Shown piece by piece: positions 57,564 to 64,000 of a stretch of DNA of 64,000 nt. The stretch comes from Nitrospirota bacterium (lineage in GTDB: Bacteria; Nitrospirota; Thermodesulfovibrionia; UBA6902), in the NCBI GenBank assembly GCA_016234115.1, contig JACRHD010000018.1:102528-166527 (forward strand), read 5' to 3'. A program made the translations under genes and the position numbers. Position 1 is the stretch's first letter. Each line of letters begins with the position of its first letter. The notes beneath the pieces were generated by a model that had not been told where the DNA came from, searched no databases, and saw only the letters and a program-made list of their open reading frames with translations.

Positions 57564-58643
57564 ATGTATAAAGTTACTCTTATTCCCGGCGACGGCACCG
57601 GACCGGAAATAACAGAAGCCGTAAGAAGGGTCCTCGAGGCGACCGGCATTGCCTTTGAGTGGGACATACAGAATGCCGGAGAAGATGTTTATCACGCGGA
57701 AGGCAACCCCCTGCCCGACAGGGTGCTTGATTCCATAAAGAAGAACAAGGTCGCGCTCAAAGGCCCGATAACCACCCCGGTAGGCACCGGTTTCAGGAGC
57801 GTGAATGTATCATTGAGGCAGGCCCTCGATCTCTACTGTTGCCTGAGACCGTGTAAATCCTATGCAGGCGCGAGGACCAGATATGAAAACATAGACCTTG
57901 TCATCGTAAGGGAGAATACCGAAGACCTCTATGCGGGCATTGAGTATCAGAAGGATTCAGAGGGGGCAAAGGCGATCATAGGCCTCGCAAAGGACCTTTC
58001 CGGCAAGACCATCCGTCCGGATTCCGGCATCAGCATAAAGCCGATTTCGGTATTCGGGACCGAACGCATTGTCCGTTTTGCCTTTGAATATGCAAGAAAA
58101 AATAAAAGGCGCAAGGTGACGTCTGTTCACAAAGCCAATATCATGAAACACTCCGACGGCCTCTTCCTTGAGGTCTCGCGTGAAGTCGCCAAGGGCTACC
58201 CTGATATTGAATTCGAGGACAGAATCATCGATAATATGTGTATGCAGCTTGTGCAGAAACCTGAGCTATACGATGTACTCGTGCTTCCGAACCTTTACGG
58301 CGATATCATATCGGACCTCGCGGCGGGACTGATCGGGGGCCTGGGCCTCGCTCCGGGCGCAAACCTCGGCAGTGAATATGCCGTATTTGAGGCGACCCAC
58401 GGCAGCGCCCCGAAATACAAGGGACTGAACAAGGTCAACCCGCTTGCCATGATGCTCAGCGGCGTCATGATGTTAAGATATCTCGGAGAGACGGCTGCGG
58501 CGGAGAGGGTTGATAACGCCATCGCATCCATTATAAAAGAGGGCAAATCCGTTACATATGATATGAAACCGGCCCCTGATGATCCTACCTCTGCGACCAC
58601 CTCGGGTGTCGCCGATGCCGTCATATCAAAGATAACGAAATAA
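57564..58643 (+). CDS. NAD-type isocitrate/isopropylmalate dehydrogenase family protein, probably isocitrate dehydrogenase
   Basis: Oxidative decarboxylase of 359 residues. ATG 57564 has AGGAGG 11 nt upstream; the longer frame starts in repeat-like sequence. Landmarks: TLIPGDGTGPEITEAV, TPVGTGFRSVNVSLRQALDLYCCLRPCKSY, VIVRENTEDLYAGIEY, VTSVHKANIMKHSDG, PNLYGDIISDLAAGLIGGLG and FEATHGSAPKY. The RSVNVSLRQ substrate loop and RENTEDLY are more like NAD-dependent IDH than LeuB. It lies 90 nt after the homocitrate-synthase-family gene, forming a likely citrate-to-2-oxoglutarate pair; aconitase is not in the window. Confidence 0.88.
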   Translation: MYKVTLIPGDGTGPEITEAVRRVLEATGIAFEWDIQNAGEDVYHAEGNPLPDRVLDSIKKNKVALKGPITTPVGTGFRSVNVSLRQALDLYCCLRPCKSYAGARTRYENIDLVIVRENTEDLYAGIEYQKDSEGAKAIIGLAKDLSGKTIRPDSGISIKPISVFGTERIVRFAFEYARKNKRRKVTSVHKANIMKHSDGLFLEVSREVAKGYPDIEFEDRIIDNMCMQLVQKPELYDVLVLPNLYGDIISDLAAGLIGGLGLAPGANLGSEYAVFEATHGSAPKYKGLNKVNPLAMMLSGVMMLRYLGETAAAERVDNAIASIIKEGKSVTYDMKPAPDDPTSATTSGVADAVISKITK

Positions 58644-58645
58644 TC

Positions 58646-59908
58646 ATGGACCCCGACCCCTTAAGCTTCATTCTTATAATAATCTGCCTGATATTCATGG
58701 CGATGCTCTCCAGTTCGGAAGTGGCGTTCATTTCCGTAAACAGGATCAGGCTCAGGCATCTCATTGAAAAAGGAGATATCAGGGCGGAGATCGTCCAGAG
58801 GATCCGCGACCAGCACGACCGCCTCTTCAGCGCGGTGATCCTGTCCGGGAATTTATTCACGGTCCTCGCTACCTCTATCGGCACGGCTCTGGCCATTGAT
58901 TACCTGGGAGAAGACAAGGGCATTATTGCGGCAACTATTATAATGACCGCCCTGACCGTAGTATTCGGCGAACTCACGCCAAAGACATTTGCCGTCACTT
59001 ATGCGGAGGGGATATCTCTCGCGCTGGCGAGACCGATGGAGCTCTTCATAAAGTTTATCTCGCCTTTTGTATGGATATTCAACAAAATGTCCAATTCCAT
59101 TATCCGCATGTTCGGGGGGGAAATAAAGCCCTCTCCCCAGCTTTTAACTGAAGAAGAGATGAAATCGATGATTAAAATAGGGGAGGAAGAAGGCGCCCTC
59201 GAAAAAGAGGAAAAAGAGATGCTCCATAAGGTCTTTGCCTTCGGCGACAAGAAGGTCTCCGAGGCCATGGTACCGAGGACCGAGATTGCCGCTATTGCGG
59301 AAGAAGCGGAAATATCCGACGTGTTGTCGCTCGTTTCAGAAGAAGGGTATTCAAGATATCCTGTCATCAAGGAAAATGTGGACAATATAATAGGCGTGTT
59401 GTACGTGAAAGATATACTGAGGAAAATGGCAAAGGAAGAAGTATCTCCTGATGTGCCGATAAAGCATTTTATCAGGGACGCGTATTATATTCCGGAAAGC
59501 AAAATGGTGACGTCGCTGCTTGACGAGATGCAGAAAAATAAATTCCAGATAGCAATCGTGCTGGATGAGCACGGCGGCACTGCCGGGCTCATAACACTTG
59601 AAGACATCATGGAAGAAATCGTGGGAGGTCTTCAGGATGAGTTCGAGGCAATGGTGTCCGAAAAAGAGGTCGAAGTCGTTGATGAAAGGACCTTCGTCGT
59701 TTCAGGCTCTACCGGCATGGACGAGATAAAGGAGCTTGTCGGCCTTGATCTCGACAACGAAGAGTTTCACACGATCGGCGGGTTCCTGTTCGGGCTGTTC
59801 GGCCGCCTGCCCAAGGTAGGGGAGCAGTTGCGGTATCACGGGCTGAGGTTCCTCGTGCTGGAGATGGACGGCAAGAAAGTGGAAAAGATCAAGATAACGA
59901 AACTATAA
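58646..59908 (+). CDS. CNNM/CorC-type membrane protein (DUF21, CBS pair, CorC_HlyC)
   Basis: A 420-residue inner-membrane protein of the family formerly called hemolysins. The N-terminal DUF21 domain (1-180) has about four hydrophobic helices (LSFILIIICLIFMAMLSSSEVAFISV...). A CBS pair (about 205-325) has VPRTEIAAI and VLDEHGGTAGLITLEDIMEEIVGG. The C-terminal CorC_HlyC domain (about 340-420) follows. Homologues are linked to Mg2+ efflux/homeostasis. It starts 2 nt after the IDH stop. Confidence 0.93.
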   Translation: MDPDPLSFILIIICLIFMAMLSSSEVAFISVNRIRLRHLIEKGDIRAEIVQRIRDQHDRLFSAVILSGNLFTVLATSIGTALAIDYLGEDKGIIAATIIMTALTVVFGELTPKTFAVTYAEGISLALARPMELFIKFISPFVWIFNKMSNSIIRMFGGEIKPSPQLLTEEEMKSMIKIGEEEGALEKEEKEMLHKVFAFGDKKVSEAMVPRTEIAAIAEEAEISDVLSLVSEEGYSRYPVIKENVDNIIGVLYVKDILRKMAKEEVSPDVPIKHFIRDAYYIPESKMVTSLLDEMQKNKFQIAIVLDEHGGTAGLITLEDIMEEIVGGLQDEFEAMVSEKEVEVVDERTFVVSGSTGMDEIKELVGLDLDNEEFHTIGGFLFGLFGRLPKVGEQLRYHGLRFLVLEMDGKKVEKIKITKL

Positions 59909-59916
59909 CTTAGTGA

Positions 59917-59982
59917 CAAGTGACGAGTTACAGGTGACTGATGGCTGTTACCTGTTACTTGTTACTTGTCACTTGTTACTTT
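59917..59982. repeat. GTGACAAGTGACG / GTTACTTGTCACTTG inverted array
   Basis: AGTGACAAGTGACGAGTTACAG pairs with CTGTTACCTGTTACTTGTTAC. It lies between the CorC-type gene and the DUF4337 gene. 7-nt units. Confidence 0.9.
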
Positions 59983-59998
59983 CTTGGGAGAAGAAATA

Positions 59999-60538
59999 AT
60001 GGCGGAAGAAAAGAAAGAAGCCTGGCTCAATTATCTCGCTCTCACAACAGTCCTGCTGGCTGTCTGCGCCACGCTGGCCACTTTTAAAGGCGGAGGATAT
60101 GCTACTAAAGCGGTCCTGGCGCAGTCCCAGGCGTCCGACCAGTGGGCCTATTTCCAATCCAAAAGCATTAAAGGCTACATTTACGAAACTCAAAAGGAAA
60201 AATTCGAGCTTGACCTGAAGGAGAGAGGACGGGAGCTTCCGGCGCCCTTTCGTGAGGAGTATGAAAAGAAAGTAGTGAATTATTCGGAAAAGATCGCAAG
60301 GTACAATGAAGAAAAGGCCGCGATTGAAAAAGAGGCAAGGGAAAAAGAAACTATCAGGGACAAGGCGCAGAAGCACCAGCAGATGTTCGGGATGGCGATC
60401 ATTTTTCTGCAGATAGCCATATTGCTTTCATCGATTGCCGCCCTCCTCAAGAAGAAACCGGTCTGGCTGGTCGGGCTCCTCAGCGGAATAGTGGGCCTGT
60501 TTTACTTCGCTAACGGCTTCCTGCTTTTTATGGATTGA
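59999..60538 (+). CDS. DUF4337 family membrane protein
   Basis: A 179-residue protein. ATG 59999 is preferred, with GGGAGAAG upstream. It has an N-terminal membrane helix (about 8-30, WLNYLALTTVLLAVCATLATF), then the QAXDQWAYFQSKSIK segment typical of DUF4337. A charged coiled-coil-like middle (about 60-130) is followed by two C-terminal helices (about 130-178). Function is unknown. It is flanked by complementary repeat arrays on both sides. Confidence 0.85.
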   Translation: MAEEKKEAWLNYLALTTVLLAVCATLATFKGGGYATKAVLAQSQASDQWAYFQSKSIKGYIYETQKEKFELDLKERGRELPAPFREEYEKKVVNYSEKIARYNEEKAAIEKEAREKETIRDKAQKHQQMFGMAIIFLQIAILLSSIAALLKKKPVWLVGLLSGIVGLFYFANGFLLFMD

Positions 60539-60547
60539 CCCGGATAA

Positions 60548-60615
60548 GGCAGTAACAAGTAACAGGTAACAAGTAACGAGTGGCTGTTTTTAAGTTCCCC
60601 GTCACTTGTCACTTC
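60548..60615. repeat. AGTAACAAGTAACAGGTAAC array with complementary GTCACTTGTCACTTC
   Basis: 7-nt units with the complementary arm reach the stop of the convergent DarP-like gene. Confidence 0.88.
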
Positions 60616-61094
60616 TTTGCCTTGCGGATTGCCTTCAGATAACGGAATAAAGCGCGAAATGCCTTCGGAGGTTTGTTGCCTTCCTTTTCCTTTATTGCAT
60701 TTCTGGAAAGCTGGGTCAATTTCTGCCGGTCTGCGGCGGGGAATTTTTTCAATATTTCCTCCATCAGCTCTGCATTTCCTGCAATGAGCTCATCCCGCCA
60801 CCTTTCCATTTCCCTGAATTCCAGGGTCTTCTGATAGTCTCCCGCTTCCAGATTATGAAGGGCCTCCTGAACAGGGGCAGGATCAATTCTCCGCATCAGC
60901 GTGCCGATATACTGCATCTGTCTGCGAAGCCCGCCGTGGCCCTTGACGGTCTTTGCAAACATGACGGCCTGGTAGATATCCTCAGGCAGACCGATTTCTC
61001 CTATCCGCTCAGCCGGCAATTTCACAAGCCGCCCACCGAGCTCCTGCAGGGCTTCGGCCTCTCTTTTCTTTTGTGATTTACTTTTGTATTCCAT
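60609..61094 (-). CDS. darP: DarP/YjgA family (DUF615) ribosome-associated protein
   Basis: A 161-residue DUF615 protein; E. coli YjgA/DarP acts in late 50S subunit assembly. ATG 61094 (MEYKSKSQKKREAEALQELG) is chosen, because the 19 codons upstream translate a GAACCCTT repeat. KSKSQKKREAEALQELG, VMFAKTVKGHGGLRRQMQYIGTLMR and the C-terminal LFRYLKAIRK match the family. It is best known from proteobacteria, so its presence here may reflect wider distribution or transfer. Confidence 0.9.
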   Translation of the reverse strand: MEYKSKSQKKREAEALQELGGRLVKLPAERIGEIGLPEDIYQAVMFAKTVKGHGGLRRQMQYIGTLMRRIDPAPVQEALHNLEAGDYQKTLEFREMERWRDELIAGNAELMEEILKKFPAADRQKLTQLSRNAIKEKEGNKPPKAFRALFRYLKAIRKAKK

Positions 61095-61200
61095 AATAAA
61101 AGGGTTCAAGGGTTCGAGGGTGTGTGTTTCGGGAGTCCCTCCCGAAACCATTCAGTCCGTTACCCTTGAACCCTTGAACCCTTAATCCCTCGGACCCTTT
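61095..61200. repeat. GGGTTCAAGGGTTCGAGG inverted array with CCTTGAACCC arms
   Basis: AAGGGTTCAAGGGTTCGAGGG and ACCCTTGAACCCTTGAACCC arms are separated by about 50 nt that hold a TTTCGGGAGTCCCTCCCGAAA palindrome. It fills the gap before the methyltransferase stop. Confidence 0.9.
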
Positions 61201-61201
61201 C

Positions 61202-62341
61202 TTAGAATAGCTCATATTTCACCAGTCTTCCGTCAAGACCGCCTGTCTTCAGCGGCTTTTTCCAGGCCGGTTTCAGCCCGATCTTCTTGATGAATTCGCG
61301 CTCGCCGAAATAAATATACGCGGTCGAGCCCTTGCATTTCTGTTTCAGGAAATCTCCCATAGATTTGTAAAGCAGATCGAGCTCTTGCCTGTCTCCTGTG
61401 CGAATGCCGTAAGGCGGGTTCGTAATTATGACCCCTTTCTCAAGGCCGCCGCTTTCTCTGAAATCAAACGCATGAAGGTTTACTCTTTCCCCGTAAGGCA
61501 GGATTTGTATATTCGTCTTCGCGATCCTGACAGCTTCAGGTGAGGCGTCGCTTCCGGTGATAAGGCCTTCCGGCAATTCCCTGATTTGCCTGTCAAGCCC
61601 CTGCCTGACTGCGGCCCAAAGCGGGGCGTCATAATCAGGCAGAAATTCAAATCCAAAGCGCGCGCGCAAAATGCTTGACGGGATTTTGCAGTAATGCATG
61701 AGGGCTTCGCACAGTATTGTGCCCGAGCCGCACATCGGGTCATAAAGCGGGACCGTGCCGTCCAATTCAGCGTATCTGACAATCGCTGCGGCGACCGTCT
61801 CCTGCATGGGAGCGGCCACAGCGTCTTTTCTGTATCCCCTGCGGTGAAGCGAGCCCCCTGATGTATCCAGGCTCATAACGGCCTTATCGTTTCTTATGTG
61901 GAGATTGAGCCAAATGTCGGGACTTCTTGAATCCACGCCGGGCCTCTTGCCGCATTTTTCCCTGAAGGAGTCGGCGATGCCGTCTTTCAGCCGGAGAGAG
62001 GCGTAATGCGAATTGTTTATCATGCTGTTTGATACATTACTGAAGACCGCAAAAGTGTTTTCCGGAGAGATGAAATCCGACCAGTGGACCTCCCGGGCCT
62101 TATTGTATAAGTCGTCCGCTGTGCGGCAATTAAATGAAATCAGGGGCGCAAGTATCCGCGACGCAAGTCTTGAGAAATAATTGATACGATATAGGGCCTC
62201 TTTACCCGCGTGAAAATAAATCCCTCCGTATTCGGGGCGTATGTCGGTCGCGCCGAGCTCGGACAGCTCCTGCGCCGCGACTTCCTTTATATCATCAGCA
62301 GTCTGGGCAAAAAATCGGCTGTTCCTCTGATAGTCATACAT
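61202..62341 (-). CDS. THUMP-domain rRNA methyltransferase, RlmL-like
   Basis: A class I SAM RNA methyltransferase of the RlmL (23S m2G2445) group. The first repeat-free ATG is at 62341 (MYDYQRNSRFFAQ), giving 379 residues. The N-terminal THUMP-like domain (about 50-160) has ISPENTFAVFSNVSNSM. The SAM domain has PLYDPMCGSGTILCEAL and GSDASPEAVRIAKTNI. The catalytic NPPY motif lies in ITNPPYGIR, with a C-terminal ...LKTGGLDGRLVKYELF. It lacks the RlmK half of the E. coli fusion. Confidence 0.88.
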   Translation of the reverse strand: MYDYQRNSRFFAQTADDIKEVAAQELSELGATDIRPEYGGIYFHAGKEALYRINYFSRLASRILAPLISFNCRTADDLYNKAREVHWSDFISPENTFAVFSNVSNSMINNSHYASLRLKDGIADSFREKCGKRPGVDSRSPDIWLNLHIRNDKAVMSLDTSGGSLHRRGYRKDAVAAPMQETVAAAIVRYAELDGTVPLYDPMCGSGTILCEALMHYCKIPSSILRARFGFEFLPDYDAPLWAAVRQGLDRQIRELPEGLITGSDASPEAVRIAKTNIQILPYGERVNLHAFDFRESGGLEKGVIITNPPYGIRTGDRQELDLLYKSMGDFLKQKCKGSTAYIYFGEREFIKKIGLKPAWKKPLKTGGLDGRLVKYELF

Positions 62342-62713
62342 TGTAATGTTGAATAGTTTAACACATAGCGCATAGGGCAAAGGGCATAAGCATACGACCG
62401 TGTTTCAAGAGTCCTTCCCGAAACCAGCCATAATCCTGAAAACAGCAGTTCATTTACCACAGAGGCACAGAGACACTGAGAAAACAAGAGGTTATCGAAT
62501 AATTTTGCTTCATCACTTAGGTGAATGATTCATATTGGCCTTTTCTCTTATTTTTTAACTCGGTGCCTCCGCGCCTCTGTGGTTAACTGCTTTTTCTAAG
62601 ATAATAAGACAAGTTGACCGTTGCCTTGCTTTCTCCTTTGCCCTTTGCCCTTTGCGTTCTGCCCGTTGCTCTTTGCGTTTTACAACTCCTGTTTCATTGT
62701 TGTAACATTTTCT
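62342..62713. other. Repeat-rich non-coding region between the methyltransferase and DUF1638-PilZ genes
   Basis: 372 nt without a credible gene. It contains a GGGCAAAGGGCATAAGC array (62365-62390), a TTTCAAGAGTCCTTCCCGAAA segment related to 61100, the inverted CACAGAGG pair (62456-62583), and a CCTTTGCCCTTTGCCCTTTG array (62634-62665). No promoter could be singled out. Confidence 0.7.
62456..62583. repeat. CCACAGAGGCACAGAGACAC inverted repeat pair
   Basis: CCACAGAGGCACAGAGACAC (62457-62476) and the complementary GTGCCTCCGCGCCTCTGTGG (62563-62582) are octamer-type arrays (CACAGAGG units) with about 85 nt between them. Confidence 0.9.
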
Positions 62714-63742
62714 ATGGAGACCACTCATCTCTGCCTGCTGATGTGCAAAAATTATAAGCGCGAGGCGGACGCGGTAATTAAATCCGGGACTTTTCCGGAC
62801 GTAAAGGTGATTGCCTATCCCGCAGTCTGCTACTCCGGGAAAGATCTGACGTCGGTGTCCGGTTTTATGCCTTCGGCAAGGAGCCGGTGCGGAAGCGCTG
62901 TCTTTATCGGGGGCCTTTGCAAGGAGAAATTCAAGACACCCGCCGGGCCGCTCAGGCTTCGCGTACTGGAACCCGGATCGTGTTTCTATATGGTTGCCAA
63001 CAGAGAGATTATTGACAGGTATTTGAGAGAAAGGGCTTATATTATCACCCCGGGTTTCTTAGGCCAGTGGCGTCAATTCGTCAGGGAAATGAAGTTAGAC
63101 AGGAAATCGGCAAGAAAGCTCTTCGGGCTGATGTCGTCAAAGATCGTATTACTCGATACCGGCGTAGACAGGGACACTTCAAAAAGACTGCAGGAATTTG
63201 CCGCCTTCCTCAACTTGCCCGCTGAAACAGTGCCAGTGGGCATAGACCACTTCCGCATGTTCCTCAAGGAGATCATCCTCGAGTGGCGGCTTGAAAAAGA
63301 TAAGCCCACGGAGAGGGCGCCCGCTGAAAAAAGGCAGAAGAAGGTCCGGGCCCGCCCAAAGGCAGTGGCAGTCGAGGTGGTCCCTGAAATCCACGGGGAC
63401 TTCACGCTTGAGACAGGGGCGTCAGGACAAGTAGAGAGAAGGGAACACAAGCGCTTCATGATAAAGAGGAGATGCCTGGTGGAAATGAATGACTCCGAGA
63501 TGGTCGAGCTCATGGACATAAGCCTCGGGGGCATGCGCCTGAGCATTCCCCGCAGCCTGCCTCCCGGCGGCATTCATTCGCTGAAGATATTCCCGTCAAT
63601 AAAAAGCGAGATACACCTGAAGGGCGAAGTAGTATGGTCGTCTGCAAAACCGGATGCCTTCGAGACAGGCCTCCGGTTCGTCCGGATAAACGATGACGAG
63701 AGGCATTCGGTAGGGCGATTTATGAATCTTCTGACCCCCTGA
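62714..63742 (+). CDS. DUF1638-like / PilZ domain protein
   Basis: ATG 62714 gives 342 residues; the 31 codons before it translate a CCCTTTG repeat. The N-terminal domain (1-200) resembles DUF1638-type sensor modules: METTHLCLLMCKNYKREA, AYIITPGFLGQWRQFVREM, VLLDTGVDRDTSKRLQEFAAFLNLPAETVPVGIDHF. It has a Cys-rich first half (C7, C11, C39, C59, C69, C87). A PilZ domain (about 245-342) has RREHKRFMIKRRC and the DISLGGM motif, so it probably binds c-di-GMP. The ligand of the N-terminal domain is unknown. Confidence 0.8.
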   Translation: METTHLCLLMCKNYKREADAVIKSGTFPDVKVIAYPAVCYSGKDLTSVSGFMPSARSRCGSAVFIGGLCKEKFKTPAGPLRLRVLEPGSCFYMVANREIIDRYLRERAYIITPGFLGQWRQFVREMKLDRKSARKLFGLMSSKIVLLDTGVDRDTSKRLQEFAAFLNLPAETVPVGIDHFRMFLKEIILEWRLEKDKPTERAPAEKRQKKVRARPKAVAVEVVPEIHGDFTLETGASGQVERREHKRFMIKRRCLVEMNDSEMVELMDISLGGMRLSIPRSLPPGGIHSLKIFPSIKSEIHLKGEVVWSSAKPDAFETGLRFVRINDDERHSVGRFMNLLTP

Positions 63743-64000
63743 TTTATTTGATTCAGCCTGACGGATATCCGGTCCGGCTTCGCATATGACATGGCTGCCG
63801 TAGCTACCGAACCGATAAGTCCTGTTCTTTTTGTTACAGGAGGGACTCTCTTGGCAGGAATGCCAAATCCGGTCTATTCGAACAGTTAATCCGGTTTTGT
63901 CCGAACGGTTTCTTTTTTAATAATCTCCTGACTGTTTGAGTTTAAATTAGTGTTCGAGTTGTGTCAATTATTATTTGTCTCAAGGCTGTTTTTAGCAGCA
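63743..64000. other. Non-coding tail of the window
   Basis: 258 nt with no gene seen. A TCCTGTTC...TACAGGA hairpin lies near 63819-63842. CCGATAAGTCC and GGACTCTC-like segments could pair around it. The last 100 nt are AT-rich and may hold the promoter of a gene beyond the window. Confidence 0.5.

Noticed and set aside
63760..63800. c-di-GMP-I (GEMM) riboswitch call after the PilZ gene
   Set aside because: Only a resemblance to the 3' half is visible; the conserved 5' GGNAAA...GCAAAGCC elements are missing, so it is not listed as a feature.
1..64000. tRNA, rRNA, prophage or insertion-sequence genes
   Set aside because: No cloverleaf-like sequence, rRNA motif, transposase, integrase or phage structural protein was recognised by reading both strands.

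Overview
The window looks like a chromosomal segment of an anaerobic, Gram-negative-type bacterium, most plausibly from the Nitrospirota (Thermodesulfovibrionia-like) or a neighbouring Desulfobacterota-like lineage. This placement is an inference from gene content: futalosine menaquinone enzymes (mqnE, menG/ubiE, a ubiX homologue), the oxygen-independent cobalamin pathway, a homocitrate-synthase-type (possibly Re-citrate synthase) enzyme beside an NAD-type isocitrate dehydrogenase, a dockerin/MopE-type secreted protein, and two radical-SAM peptide-maturation loci. No rRNA, tRNA, CRISPR, transposase or phage gene was recognised.

Layout. 1-9.7 kb is housekeeping: the translation cluster infB-DUF503-rbfA-nrnA-truB (minus strand), rpmB and a DciA-like gene (plus), and tig-clpP-clpX (minus). 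9.8-18.3 kb (plus) holds a glycosyltransferase/radical-SAM pair, glmU, glmS, a UvrD/PcrA helicase, gatC and panD. 18.4-22.8 kb has mqnE, htpX, a Cys-rich zinc protein, a phosphoribosyltransferase and a DUF4380 protein. 23.1-26.5 kb is a 1112-residue secreted dockerin protein, followed by a DUF4416 gene.

27.0-50.5 kb is one long minus-strand cobalamin operon. It is headed by a cobalamin riboswitch with an adjoining intrinsic terminator (50.2-50.5 kb) and runs cobU, cobT, cobS, cobC, cbiP, cbiB, cobD, cbiA, cbiX-cbiC, cbiM, cbiN-like, cbiQ, cbiO, cbpA, cbpB, cbiD, cbiE-cbiT, cbiL, an HD phosphohydrolase, cbiF, cbiG-cbiH, and a BPL-N/amidotransferase-like gene. It covers cobalt uptake through nucleotide-loop assembly, but no cbiJ and no adenosyltransferase were seen. 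The small peptide plus radical-SAM pair (cbpA/cbpB) sits inside it.

50.6-64 kb (mostly plus) holds menG/ubiE, rsmG and ubiX. Next comes an sbtA-sbtM locus in which the precursor appears to be a selenoprotein: an in-frame TGA is followed by a SECIS-like hairpin and 19 more codons. Then follow an HD-GYP response regulator, a homocitrate-synthase-family enzyme, an isocitrate dehydrogenase, a CorC-type membrane protein, a DUF4337 protein, a DarP/YjgA protein, an RlmL-type methyltransferase and a DUF1638-like/PilZ protein.

The most unusual genome-scale feature is a large set of short tandem arrays with a 7-8 nt unit. There are many unrelated unit sequences, and they often occur as complementary pairs. 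They fill intergenic gaps and are also inserted in frame into cobalamin genes, where they read as heptapeptide repeats. They appear to form the linker of the CbiG-CbiH fusion and parts of the CbiM and CbiN signal peptides.
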